Below, one piece after another: positions 22,395 through 34,794 of a stretch of DNA of 64,000 bases. Source of the stretch: Narthecium ossifragum (taxonomy: Eukaryota; Streptophyta; Magnoliopsida; Dioscoreales; Nartheciaceae). The notes below the pieces were generated by a model that did not search any database, had not been told where the DNA came from, and saw only the letters and a program-made list of their open reading frames with translations. The DNA lies in contig OY986963.1 in NCBI GenBank assembly GCA_963920575.1, forward strand, positions 3,758,896-3,822,895, given 5' to 3'. The translations under genes and the position numbers were made by a program. Numbering within the stretch: the first letter of the stretch is position 1; every line of letters begins with the position of its first letter.

Positions 22395-23141
22395 ATGGAA
22401 GAGCCACCACTCTCTCTAGATTGTGATAGCTCCTCCTCCTCCTCCTCCTCCTCTACCACCACCAACACCACCTCCTCGTCGTCGGCGAAGACCTCTGGTG
22501 CTGACAATGCCTTGCGGGAATTGGCTCAGGATCACTTGAAGAACTCGTCGCCCGGCTGGGCCAAGAAACCGAGCAAGGGAGGGGGCGGAGAGGGTAAGAA
22601 GCGGCACAAGGATGGCCGGCACCCGACGTACCGCGGCGTGCGCATGCGTAATTGGGGGAAGTGGGTCTCTGAGATCCGGGAGCCGAGGAAGAAGTCGAGG
22701 ATCTGGCTCGGGACGTTCCCGACGGCGGAGATGGCGGCCCGGGCGCACGACGTGGCCGCCTTGACGATCAAAGGCCAGTCGGCCTACCTCAATTTCCCTG
22801 AATTGGCGCCTACCCTCCCCCGGCCCGTCACGGCGTCGCCCAAGGACATCCAAGCCGCCGCTGCCAAGGCCGCAGCCGCCACATTCGCCGATCACCCTGC
22901 AGGATCATGCAATTCGACGGAGGAGCCGAGTGGTATCGGCGAGGAGGCACCGGCCTCGGTGTCTCCGGCGCCTACCACTCCGTCCAGCGATAACGACGAC
23001 GCGTTCTTCGACCTGCCGGACCTCCTGCTTGACTTGAGTAATGGCTTCTGCTACTCTTCTTCTTGGAACATAGCGCCGCCACCGGAGGACGACGGCGACA
23101 TAGGATTCCGGCTCGAAGAGCCATTGTTGTGGGAATACTAG
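22395..23141 (+). CDS. AP2/ERF transcription factor, DREB A-4 (TINY/HARDY-like)
   Basis: An intronless frame of 248 residues. After a Ser/Thr-rich N-terminus (residues 12-34) and a basic stretch (56-75) comes one AP2 domain (about 77-135): [19 protein letters not shown], then [20 protein letters not shown] and [13 protein letters not shown]. The domain carries the Val and Glu of the DREB type. Next comes an [19 protein letters not shown] stretch typical of the A-4 subgroup, an acidic region ([15 protein letters not shown]) and a C-terminal EEPLLWEY, likely activation elements. Such proteins bind DRE/CCGAC-type promoter sites in the nucleus and affect stress responses and growth. The exact family member cannot be fixed. 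GC content is much higher than the flanks. Confidence 0.92.
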   Translation: MEEPPLSLDCDSSSSSSSSSTTTNTTSSSSAKTSGADNALRELAQDHLKNSSPGWAKKPSKGGGGEGKKRHKDGRHPTYRGVRMRNWGKWVSEIREPRKKSRIWLGTFPTAEMAARAHDVAALTIKGQSAYLNFPELAPTLPRPVTASPKDIQAAAAKAAAATFADHPAGSCNSTEEPSGIGEEAPASVSPAPTTPSSDNDDAFFDLPDLLLDLSNGFCYSSSWNIAPPPEDDGDIGFRLEEPLLWEY

Positions 23142-26049
23142 CTAGCAATAGATCATCGAGCTATCACGCGGGCAACTGACATGAGTAGCTAGAATGGATA
23201 GGTTTTAAGGACTTCTCAATGGTATTACTAGATTTCCTTGTCATTTGCTTAATTTGTCCAATTCCCCCCCTCATGTTTTCATGTGAATATCTTTGCAACC
23301 AAGGACCTCCAAAATTTCCATTTCTCTCAACCATACTTCCATGAATGATCAAATTAATAATAAACTAAATTAAACTACTGCTGTCCATATATATATATAT
23401 ATATATATATATGTTTTGTTTTGTTTGTTGAGAATTGAGCTATCTATATATATATATATGTGTGTGTTGGTGATTGTATAATGTAATTAAGGACATTAGT
23501 GAGGTGGAATTCGATCAAATTTTTTGCTTTTGAGCCCAATGTAGCATTGTTAATTTGCTATCCGTTTTTGGTAAGCATCCAGCTTATTCGGATATAATAT
23601 ATAACTCGGAAATGGGCTTCTTTGCAATGATTAATAAAAGATACGATCCTTCTCTCTCCTACGCAGCTTGATACGGAGGGGCTACAGTGTAACAATAATG
23701 CTTTAGTACTGTGGGATCGCTAAGCGAATTCTTTTCCTATTTTTCTTAGTGAAAGAGTGTGATTAAGCAAGCAAAAGAAGGGGTTTTTAGCATTAAAATA
23801 TCTTCTAGCGAGTGAGCGGCTCATGACACAACACATACACACTCAAACCAAACTTTTTCTTCTAGGTTCCTTCCTCCAATCATTTTAGCCACATGTCACG
23901 TGCTCATTGGCCGAATCGGGTTGATATTTATGAATTTGATAATTAAGTCACCAACTTTTATATATATATATATACATATATATATTCCTTTTTGGGGACA
24001 GCCTAGCAACATAAGGTTACGATCTGAGACACGTGCCATTCACATGCAAATATGCAATCACTTTTTCTTTTTTTTTTGTATATAATTCAAGTATGACAGT
24101 TGAATTTATGGATGATATTGATAGGACGATAAATACCGTAGTTAATGGTGTTAAAAGATTAAAAGGGGCCACAATCTACCATCCTTTTTTTTATTGGTTT
24201 ATATTTCACGCCAAAATAGTCATATTTTCATTTCTTATGACCACCAACAATATATTGAGATTATTTTTTTAGTATGCGAGCATTTATGCTTACGTGTACG
24301 CCAAAGTGACCTATATATTTTCACACAAGAAGCTTTTACCGCTGAGATACTAATTACTGCTCTTCAATGCACTGCGCATCATACAATATACGTGCATATA
24401 TATTGATTTTTTTTATTAGTTCATTAATCTATTATCCTGACTATAGCCCTTGAGTAGCTTAAGTGGTTATAAATGCTGATCCGACCTTACATACTGAACA
24501 TCTACTATTATGTCGGATCTTTTTAATTAGTTGAACCGAAGACTAAGGAATTATGTCGGATCTCTACCCGTATTGGTTCCACAGGACTGATGTTGATGGT
24601 CTTCATCTTTACTTAGAAGCTGGAATTTTTTTTATAATTATGTGTATCCAAGAAGCATATCATATATTTTTCTCAAAAAGACCAAGCATGTGTGAAGGCT
24701 CCAAATTTCCTCATTGGTGATAACATGAAGGAAGGAATCATATATGAGCCAAAGTGGTGTAGGTACGCAAGTCATGTTCTTTGCACATGTCATGCTGCTT
24801 CATTGTTAGCATAGGCCAACTCAACCCAAGCATAGCGTGTGCTTTGTAAAGTGTAACGTACGGAGGAATTTGGGTGAATGATTAGGTTAATAATACATGA
24901 TAAGCTATATATAGCATATTGTCAAGATAGCATAGAGCAACTTATTGGGTGCTTTCATGGAGTACTATTTTAGGGTTAGGGTTTTAATTAGTTCCTACAA
25001 CGTCCCTTCCTCCCTGGGAATTCATTAATTGGTCGACAAGTATACCTTTAGTTATATATATATATATATATTTCCCTTCATGAGCTACTTTTTAGCTACC
25101 TTAAATTAAAGACAAACACCAACCACATGGCATTGTTTGTCTTGCTCCTCTATTTTGTTTTTTAAATTTAAAGAGATGCCTTTATGTCGCATTTGCATCT
25201 TCGGACGAAGAACATGGAATATTTGACCGAGATCCAATTCAAGAACATTTACGTTTATTTGCTTAAAAGAAAACTTAGTTTAGATCAAGCAAAGTATTAG
25301 ATTCTCATGTGATTAATTTTTTATTATTATATATTTCCTATTCTCTGGATAACTTTCTTGTTTTCTAACATAGTTGTGTCATTTTGACGACGTATCTAGT
25401 TTAAATTCAAATAATTAAGTAGCTTAAGCCTCGCTTATCCACCAAGGATATATATGTTTTTCTTTCTTTCTTTCTTTCTTCACGACTGTCCCAAAAGTTT
25501 AACCTTGATGGGCATCATACTAATTAAATCACTGGTTTCAAAAGCTTAAACTGATAGGGAAGGATGAATTTGCATATTAAAATTATACTATGACAAAATT
25601 CTATAATCAAGTTTAGTGAACCAATCAATTTATATAATGTTTTTGTATGACTGGATTTAACAATTTTTAATTATTGTTTAGCAAAAGATATTTCTTTTCT
25701 AAAATTGATTCTACTAATCCAGCAAAAGCAGTTTATTTGTCAAAAAAAAATCATTACAATTTACAGTGCAATTAATTAATTCAACATAAATGGGAGGGAA
25801 TTATCAGTAACTTAATATTGAGAGGAGCTAAAGATGCATTGTTTTTGCTTGACTTAGCTAATAGTACTGTACCGCAATGACCTCAAATGAAAGCTGTATA
25901 GGGGTCAGCACAAGCAAAGCATAAAGACCTCATCATGAGTAGTGATCGGTAGATGTTTCTTTTCTTCTTCTTTCTTTTTTTTTGAGGGAGGGAGAGTGGA
26001 AGAAGGGGCAAACTAGCTAGCTAGGCCCAGCCTTGGCTTTCCTTTTTTT
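23142..26049. other. ERF 3' region and AT-rich intergenic DNA
   Basis: Holds the ERF 3' UTR, several (AT)n runs (23387-23412, 23944-23985, 25053-25071) and a TTTC run (25461-25480). No gene is seen. Confidence 0.6.
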
Positions 26050-26249
26050 NNNNNNNNNNNNNNNNNNNNNNNNNNNNNNNNNNNNNNNNNNNNNNNNNNN
26101 NNNNNNNNNNNNNNNNNNNNNNNNNNNNNNNNNNNNNNNNNNNNNNNNNNNNNNNNNNNNNNNNNNNNNNNNNNNNNNNNNNNNNNNNNNNNNNNNNNNN
26201 NNNNNNNNNNNNNNNNNNNNNNNNNNNNNNNNNNNNNNNNNNNNNNNNN
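26050..26249. other. Assembly gap, 200 N
   Basis: Two hundred unknown bases; the round number suggests a placeholder gap of arbitrary size. Confidence 0.99.
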
Positions 26250-26684
26250 TCACGACGAAGGCGGATTTAGATCATGCAGCACAATCAGTAGGTCTTAGTG
26301 CTTTCTTAGGCAAATATCAGCAGCAACTTTTGCAGATAATAGAGTCCAAAACCAAAACTAGAGCCTTGTTTTCAAGAAAGCCATCTACACAAGTAAAAAC
26401 AATAACAATACACCTGAGGGAAATGCCATACTTGACAAACCTAAAATGATTCCCGTAAAAAAATATTGTTCAGATACCAGAAGACGTGTGTGACACATAA
26501 TGCACTATATCATGTTGTCATTTGTCCAGAAAGCCCAAAAATATGTAGGGAACAAGCAAATTTTTAAGTGCTTCAAAGGGCACAAGCAGTGAAAAATGTA
26601 AATGGAATAAAACTGATAGTAGCGTCTTCCCTGCAAGAGCTAGCAAAGTCCAATAAAGCGAGGAACAGTATGAAATATGCAATC

Positions 26685-29600
26685 TTATTGCTGGGCACAC
26701 TGTACCCGTGGTGCTGCATCCTCATCCTCATCATAGGCTTCATGCTGATGGTGCTGCTGCTTCCGCCTCATCTCCTCTTCAATGTTCACATCAGACAAAG
26801 TGGTCTCTTCACATTCATCCACTTCCATCGCTGACATGTTGCTGCTTGGCCTAGCTGGCAGAATAGACTCCAGGGAACGGCACTGAGCGGGGGAAAGAGT
26901 TCCTGAATCTGGAAACTCCACATTGAAGTGGATGTACAGGCGGCCCTTCATGAAAGGCCTCTGATACTGAGGCATTCCTTCATCATTGACAGCTTTATAT
27001 TGATCTGATTGAGAGGGGAAGGGCAAGAACATTATGACACTAAAAGCCAAAAATATTGCTTAAGGTCAGAGAAGCCAATCTAAAAGTGGAATCTCTATAA
27101 ATCATAAAAGTCATAAGGATGGGCGGTACCAGGCTTAATCACTTCCCCGGGGTTTGACTTAATTAACAGCTGTCTACCATCCAAATGGGTAAGTGCAAAC
27201 TGGAAACCACAAAGTGCCTCAGTCAGGCTGAGCGTGTGTTCAACATAAAGATCATCATGCTTCCTTTTGAATTTTGGATGCTCCTTCAGTTGCAAAACTA
27301 ATATAATATCCCCCGTCACTGTATCAGGCTGCAACAGAACACGCATATCTCACAAAAGTCAGGAGTGAGAACTAGATAGAAGGACCGGCACCCAACCAAA
27401 ACCAGAAACTTAAACCACTGAAAGACTAAATATGTTCCTCTCCTATTACAATATTCAATTCAAAGAACAATAAGCTTAAGTCGAAATAATAAGCACATGA
27501 AACATTTGAAAAAACTGCTTACAGCTTCATCAGCTTCTCCTTCGAATACAATCTTCTGACCATGTTGCATTCCCTTCTCAACATTGACTTCCAAGACCTT
27601 TTTCTCCTGAGCAACTTTATTCCCTTTGCAGACTGGGCACTTATCTTTGTCGAGGATGACCTCACCTGCATCATTTATGAGTTTAGGATGGATGAATGCA
27701 ACAAATAACACAAAAATCACAAACTAATTGGAAGGGTGCAGCACCTGATCCCCTGCACTCAGGACAAACATGTTGCATCTGCTGGATCAGACCTGGTCCG
27801 AGTTGTCTTGTTACCATCCTCATTCCTGTACCTTGGCATCCATAACATCTTCCAGACGCCCCACTTTTCGATCCTTTCCTGAGACCAAAAAAGGGCAAGA
27901 TTGAAGAATTCTTGATAATACCGGACACAACATATGAGAATTATGGCAACCTTATTGTCCATTATATGCACCCATCTCCCACTGTTGATGCATGCACATG
28001 AGCAAGAACTTTCCAATCTTTTAGTTATACTACATCTCCTTGTCACACAAGCATAGTCATCGATTGTCTCATGTCAAAAACACATGGAAGTGTTAAATAG
28101 CATCCCATTAACTTCTATAGTACGGGATGCAGAAAAGGCGTGGTGAACGACTAGCTTTATAGCAGGAGTACTAACAGAAGCATGAAGGGGTGCTCAAGAA
28201 AGGTAAATTTCAAGGAACCAAATGCACCTTGAAGTTCACATGAGAAGCTCCCCCGACTAATATCTCGAGCATTTTAAAAAACAAAGCAAGATCCACATTC
28301 CCTGATGTTGGATCAAATACCTGCAAAGGTATGAAATCCACACGTAATTTGTCCGTTGAAGTATGACACTTGGTTATGCCAGTAGTGATCATAACTTCTT
28401 CTTTTTTCCAAATTTGTCTAACTATATCTCATAAAACTCCCCATGAATGCACATTCTATGCATGCTCCTTGGAATTCATATTGGTTTGTCAACAATGAGC
28501 TTTACAATGTTTTAATTTTGTCAAAACAAACACAAAATCCCACTCATACCTAGGAGTTAGAACACTATCCTCGAAAGAAAATATTCCTCCCAACAACCAA
28601 ATAAAAGTCTCCTGGAAGGTTGTCCCAGAAAAAGAAGGCCTCTTGATGCTCCTTATGTCTATCAAATAAGATTTGGCAACAATACAATGAAAGTCCAATA
28701 TAATCATTCATTTGCCAGGGTCAAGATCTGTTATTCACTTCCATGCAATCAGAAAGACCACAGACCAAAGTTACAATGCCATAGCTTTCTGAAGTATCCA
28801 AACTGATTTAAACCTGGGATTTATGTAGCATATTTTCAGACATACCCATATTTCTACCCTTATACATATTTACAATCTGTGTTTCCTCGTTTTCAGTACT
28901 CCCACTTTTATGACGAAGTAATTCACCACATTATGATTTTCTAAATCACACTCCGCCTAAATCCATCATTTGCCAATTAGTATCATATTGTAAATGGTCT
29001 CTCGGCATTGCCACATTGTTCAAATTATCTCCTCTAAAATTCTGAAGTTTTTGAATCAGCTCCTATAATTTCTGAAGTCAATATCAGTGTTCTAAAAATC
29101 GGCCTAGGCGGCCGCCTAGGCGCTAGTCGGCGGCCCACCGCCCCGATTATGGGTGTAGGCGGTCTTCTGAACGGAAAAATTCCTGGGCGGCGACTAGGCG
29201 GGACTAGGCGCCGACTAGGCGGGATAGGCGGCACCTAGGTTTCTAACGGTTTATAGACGAAACCCGTTAGAAACCCGCTATCAATATGATAACGGGTTTC
29301 TAACGCACCCAGCACCTCACCATTAGTTGCCGATGCCCTAGGGGAGAGAGAGGGGAACTGGGAAGGAGGTCGGGCGGCGATGTCCGGCGAGGCCGCGAGG
29401 TGGAGACGATGCTGGGTGTCGGCGGAAAGGAGGAAGGAGGTCGTGGGCTTGGCGAAACCCTTCTCTCTCTCATCGCTTGATCGTCGGTGAGGAAGTGGAG
29501 GTCCGGCATGTGCGGAGGGAGTCGAAGGTGGAGAAGAAGATATCCGACGAAGAAGGTCGATCTGAACATCGACGGTGGTGAGGACTTTGCTTCTCCTCCA

Positions 29601-32600
29601 GGCTCCAAGTTTTCTCTTCCTTCTTTTTTCCCCTCTCCCCTCCTCTCCTCAGTCCTCAGTCCTCCCCCATTCGGTTTCCCCTCTTTCTGACCTTCTCTCT
29701 CTCTTGTAGCCCCTACTCTCCTCCCTGACTCTGAGGCCGTCCTCTCTCGTCCTTGCCATTCGCCGCCGACCCCGGCCACCTCAAACCGCTAGGCTGCGCC
29801 TCCCCGCTCTACCTCGTCGTCGCCCCACCGGAACCCATCTCCAGTGAACTGAGCTCCGAGCTCGCCTTGCTTCCCGCGGTGGCCCAAGCCTGCCGGCTCG
29901 TTCGTCATCCCCAACTACGCCACCATCGCCGTTCTTCGTCGCCCGCATCCCCACCGTCCTCAAATTCGATTCAGATCATCGATGGCTTCTCAGTGTTCTC
30001 TCCATGCTTTTTCAGCCGCTTCTAATAGCAATACTACCGCCACCGAGAGTCAATCATTGAAAAGATCTTCAAATGATGTGGGATGGGAGTATGGTTATCT
30101 AGTGGATCCAACCAATTTGGATAAAGTAGTATGCAAATTGTGCAATAAAAGAATAAGTGAAGGAGTTTATAGGCTCAAACAACACATTGCTCATGTAAAG
30201 GGGAATGTGGCGGCATGCTTGAGAGCAACCAAGGAAGATAAAGACAAGTGTATGAAGGCACTTATGGAGGCAAAGGATAAGAAGGAGAGGAAGAAAGAGG
30301 AGAAGGAAATGAGGGATGAAGTCCGTATAGTGGAAGAAGAATTTGAGGATGATGAAGTTGATGTCATTGGTTCAAAGAAGAGGCCTAGATTTTTTGGTTC
30401 AATGGATAAATTTGCATCGGGTATCAATCCCGAAACTTCATGTAAGACAACACGACAACAAAACATAAGTGATGCACTTTGGAAGGAAAGAACTCATAAG
30501 GTGCATCTATGGTTGGCTCGATGGGTGTATGAAAACGGTATTCCATTCCATGCTATCGAGAATGATACCTTCAAACAATTTTGTGAAGCGGTTGGTCAAT
30601 TTGGCGTGGGGTACCAACCTCCAAGTCAATACCAACTAAGGGAGCCATTGTTGAAGGAGGAGGTGGAGAGAACCAAACAATCCCTCAAGAAGCAAGAAGA
30701 AGAGTGGGCTAAAACGGATTGCTCTATCATGACCGATGCATGGACCGACTGAAAAAGGAGAAGCATTATGAACTTGTGTGTGAATTGTAGACATGGGACT
30801 ACTTTCGTTGCCTCCAAAGAAGATTCGGATGAGTCTCACACGGGGCAATATATCTTCAATTATGTTGACAAGTTCATTGATGACATTGGACCCAAAAATG
30901 TAATTCAAGTAGTCACGGACAATGCTTCAAACAATATGGCCGCGGGAGATTTGTTGAAGGAGAAGAGGCCTAATATTTTTTGGACTTCTTGTGCTACTCA
31001 TACATTGAACCTCATGCTTGAAGGCATTGGTAAGCTTCCTAAGTTCAAAGGAATCATAGACAAGGCAAAAGCCTTCACTATTTTCATTTATGCCCATCAT
31101 AAGACATTGACAATGATGAGGAAAGCTACAAAAAAAGGAGGGATATAGTGAGGCCCGGTGTGACTAGATTTGCTACCGCCTTCCTAACTTTGCAAAGTTT
31201 GATGGACAAGAAACAAGACTTGAGGATTATGTTTGGTAGCAATGAATGGGGAGAGAGCAAGTGGGCTAAATGCAAAAAGGGGAAAGATGCATATGCTATC
31301 GTGTTTAATAATGCCTTTTGGAATGGTGTAAACCTATGCTTGAAAGTGTTTGCTCCACTTGTGAATGTGCTTCGACTTGTTGATGGGGATCGAAAGCCAT
31401 CAATGGGCTTTGTGTATGGAGAAATCAAACAAGCAAAGGAAGACATCAAAGAGGCATTCAAACAAGTTGTGTCTAGCTATCGGCCAACACTAGAAATCAT
31501 TGATGCAAAAGCCTTGGGGCGGCTAGATAGTCCATTGCATTTGGCGGCTTATTTGTTGAATCCTTATTACTTTTTTAAGGATCATACCATTGCCAATGAT
31601 GCAAAAGTCATGGATGGGTTACTTACTTGTGTGGAATGTTTCTTACCGAATGATGTGGAAGCCCAAGATAGCGTTGTCAATCAAGAGTTGTAGAAGTACA
31701 AGAACAAAGGTGGATTAGGAAGAATACTTGCCGCAAAGGGATGTGAAAATAATGATGACAAATATGATCCGGGTAATTTACTAATTTAGTTCACTGTACA
31801 TGCAACTTATTAGTTATTACTTATGTAATTACTTACATATTGAATTGTTCTTCTTTCATGACTAGTTGGATGGTGGTCCAACTATGGCAATTATACACCC
31901 ATTTTGCAAAGAATTGCAATTAGGATTCTTTCCTTGACTTCAAGCTCATCCGGGTGCGAGAGAAATTGGAGCACCTTTGAGGGAGTAAGTAATTCTATTT
32001 CTCTCCCTCCCGCTCCCCCTCTCTCATTTAGATTTAGTAACTTAGGAATTATACTAACTTGGGAATTTTTTTTTTTGGTGTAGATACATACAAAGAAAAG
32101 GAATAGACTAGATGCAACAAGATTGAACAATCTAGTGTATGTCCAATTCAATGCCAAACTCATCAACAAGAGAAAAAGGGAAAGAGATGTCTTGCTAGCA
32201 AGAGAAGCAAGACATGCACAAGGATGGATTGTTGAAGGTGGTGATGATGAAGTTGACCCCATTTCGGGACTTTCATACGAGGTGATTAGTGAAGCTATGG
32301 GAGCGGATGAAACCCTTCAACCTACAAGAAGTGGCAGAAATGTTGAAGTAAGAGAGTTAGATGAGGAAGATTTTATGTCGGAAGATGAAGATGAAGAAGA
32401 GGAAGATGATGAGTTTGAGTTTGAGTCTGATGAAGACCGCATTGTGGAGGAATATGGAGAAGAAGAGGATGAGTAATTGGCTAGTTATTTTGCTACTACT
32501 TGATGATGTAATTTGGTTTTGAACTTTGAACATTGTACTAATTATGCTACTAATTAGGTTATTTTCCTACTACTTGATGTTACTATGCTACATATTATTA

Positions 32601-33984
32601 AAAAAATAAAAAAAACCGCCTAATCTCTAGGCCCCGATTAATCCCCCTAGGCGCTAGGCCCCCCTTGGCCGCCCGACTAGCGCCTAGCGCTTTTTAGAAC
32701 ATTGGTCAATATGCAAGCATGATATGCATACCCATCTGCAGCTCAAGTTCATATTTTTTCAAGAACACTAGGCTGTTAATGGGCTGGTCCTACAGGGTTT
32801 TGCCCCCTCCAAAAGAATTACTCATAGGCCCCAGATACCGCACATCCATTGTGCATAAAACCATCTTTGCAGATGATTGCGAACAAAAAGGATGAGACTC
32901 TCCACACAATAATCTTTATATGCAGTTCAATAACATCATTTTTATATCTTCTAGATTAAAAAATCATGAAGGCGTTGCACAACCATGATAGCTGCAACAA
33001 TTAGATGATACCAAAACCACTAAAATGAAGAAAGATTACAACTCAAACTGAGAATGATAGCCATCGCTTTTTCTTGAGGAAATAACCAGCAAAAGACGAA
33101 CAAACAATATAGACTAATTATCCTAACAAATGGCAAGAATTCACTTCATGATGACCTCATGATAGTACCATTTGAAAAATGCAGCTTCATAGCAGTTATG
33201 AAACTACTGACAGATATCTATAATAGACACTAGCACACATGAATCATGTAAGGTTAGAACATACCCTTTGCACTTTGAGCACAAAACATTTCTTGACAGT
33301 GAAAGCTTCTTCGACGCTCCATTATACAATTCCTCTAGAGACACTTTCATGGTATGAACTACATCTTCCCCCTGTTTTTGCCTAGGGCCTCTTGAGCTAC
33401 CACCTTTAATTCAACACAAGAATGGAGTATATGAATCCTTTCTTAGATTCAAGAGGAACTGATTACTTCCTCTATTAAACAATATAGTCATAAGGTAATG
33501 AATTTTACCACCGAAAGCACCGCCATGGAAAAATTGCTCAAATATATCAAAAGGATTGTGAGAAGGACCCGCTCCTCCCATCCCCTCTTTAAGTGCATCT
33601 TCCCCATACTGGTCGTAGATCTCCCTCTTCTCGGGATCACTAAGAACTTCATACGCTTGAGTCAACTCCTTAAACTGATGCAAAGTTATGTGATAGAACA
33701 ATTTAACAAAAGTGTGAATGAAACCATTACTTGTGCAGTGGGCATTGGCAAGTCAAGATTTGGACAGACAATGGATAACTAAGACATAAACTACCAGCAA
33801 CTACAAGTATCCAAATGATCATCAAACGAAAGACCTTCTCGGGGTTGCCGCCCTTATCAGGATGGTTCTTCATAGCGGCTTTCTTATAAGCCTTCTTCAG
33901 CTCATCCTGGCCCGCCCCCTTCGACACGCCAAGAATCTCATAGTACTTGGTGCTATCGCTCTTCTTCGGCGGACGCCCAAACAT
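26685..33984 (-). CDS. Class I (type A) DnaJ/HSP40 co-chaperone, farnesylated (ATJ2/ATJ3-like)
   Basis: Seven exons join in frame: 33984-33835, 33674-33509, 33403-33265, 27878-27745, 27665-27523, 27328-27130 and 27004-26685, giving 416 residues. The J domain has YYEILGV and the HPD triad (residues 41-43), followed by a Gly/Phe-rich part (GGAFGGG). The cysteine-rich domain has four motifs: [22 protein letters not shown] and CPVCKG. Two C-terminal substrate-binding domains follow, including [19 protein letters not shown]. The protein ends in CAQQ, a CaaX farnesylation box. It delivers clients to Hsp70 and stimulates its ATPase in cytosol and at membranes. Exons 1-3 lie 5.4 kb from exon 4 because intron 3 holds a 3.6-kb hAT element; splice sites on both sides look intact, so function may be kept. 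Confidence 0.93.
29085..32704 (+). mobile_element. hAT-superfamily DNA transposon in DnaJ intron 3
   Basis: The element starts CAGTGTTCTAAAA and ends TTTTAGAACATTG: 13-base terminal inverted repeats with one mismatch. The 8-base target duplication GTCAATAT stands at 29077-29084 and 32705-32712. Sub-terminal regions on both ends carry many CTAGGCG/CGCCTAG words, which would serve as transposase binding repeats. Total length is 3620 bases. The transposase frame is on the plus strand, opposite to the host gene. Confidence 0.95.
29982..32476 (+). pseudogene. hAT transposase, BED finger + DUF659 + dimerisation region, broken
   Basis: The frame starts at 29982 ([10 protein letters not shown]). A BED-type zinc finger follows ([11 protein letters not shown], about residues 45-75), then a Lys/Glu-rich stretch. 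The DUF659-type core contains MTDAWTD and [12 protein letters not shown]. The C-terminus has the hAT dimerisation signature [15 protein letters not shown] (about 31935-31980) and an acidic tail. Breaks: an in-frame TGA at 30750 inside the TDAWTD-x-KRRS block, a frameshift at about 31140 after TKK, and a TAG at 31691. Two probable introns lie at about 31770-31865 and 31985-32083. As it stands it cannot make a full transposase. Confidence 0.85.
32713..33264. other. Remainder of DnaJ intron 3 beyond the hAT element
   Basis: Ordinary AT-rich intron sequence between the hAT target duplication and exon 3. No feature is seen. The part of the intron on the other side, 27879-29076, is likewise featureless. 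Confidence 0.6.
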
Positions 33985-34363
33985 GATTACGCTTCTCTGT
34001 AAACCTCGTTTATCTCTTTCCAAGTCCTCCTACGCCTCTGGGAACAGCCACAAGAGCATCAAATACAAATCCACATAAGCTTCACCGATCCTAACAAAAA
34101 CCAGACCTTTGATCGAAAAAGAAGAAAAGAACCCAGATCCACATATACTATCTTGAAAGCCCAACTCCTTGCCACATGTTTCTCAATGGATTTCTTGACC
34201 CAGTTCAAAATCTTGATCAGGCAATAAAATAAACCCGATTTGGGGGAAAAAATCATCAAAACCCCAAGAAAAAGCTCGGGAAAAAATAGGTTACCTCGAT
34301 CGAGATCGGAAGGAGCAACGGAGGCGTAGTAAAGAGGAGATTTTTCTTTGGTTATATATGGTT
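33985..34363 (-). promoter_or_regulatory. DnaJ gene leader with probable 5' UTR intron and TATA box
   Basis: The minus strand has a CCATATATAACC TATA box at about 34352-34363. A short leader exon ends at 34295 (GAG/GTAACC). A possible intron 34294-34038 ends in CAG, and leader sequence then runs to the ATG at 33984. A transcription start near 34325 is inferred from the TATA position. Confidence 0.55.
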
Positions 34364-34789
34364 CTGGATCGAAACCCTACTCCGTCTTAAGGTTGGAATT
34401 GGATTGGTAGACGGAAGAGGCGTAAAAATCAACTCAGGAGATGCCGCGCTCGCCCACGAAGCGACGAAGCACGGTTGCCGAGAGAGGGATTAGCCCCGTC
34501 TCGATGACGGGCTCATTAAGACGGGCTCATTAAGGGCATGGAGGAGCAACATAGACCGTCCGATGCGGCCGGATGGACGGCTCCTGATGATCTTATATGT
34601 GTGAGTGTGTGACCAACCGAGCCACGTCTCTGGAATAGTGGAAATGAACTTCTAGGTTTTGTTGGTCGTTAATCTTACAGATAAATAAGTAAAAAAAAAA
34701 GTTGTTATTCAGTAGAATTTTACTAAAATATCTGACCATGGTATTGAATTTGTGTACCAATCTTTATCCTATCATATTTTCTTTAAAAC
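34364..34789. other. Upstream region of the DnaJ gene
   Basis: A 14-base unit, ACGGGCTCATTAAG, is tandemly duplicated near 34505-34535. Otherwise no feature is seen. Confidence 0.5.
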
Positions 34790-34794
34790 CCATG

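Noticed and set aside
22416..22895. 159-codon minus-strand ORF
   Set aside because: Antisense shadow of the AP2/ERF gene.
26017..26449. ORFs running through the N gap
   Set aside because: They are open only because N codons are not stops.
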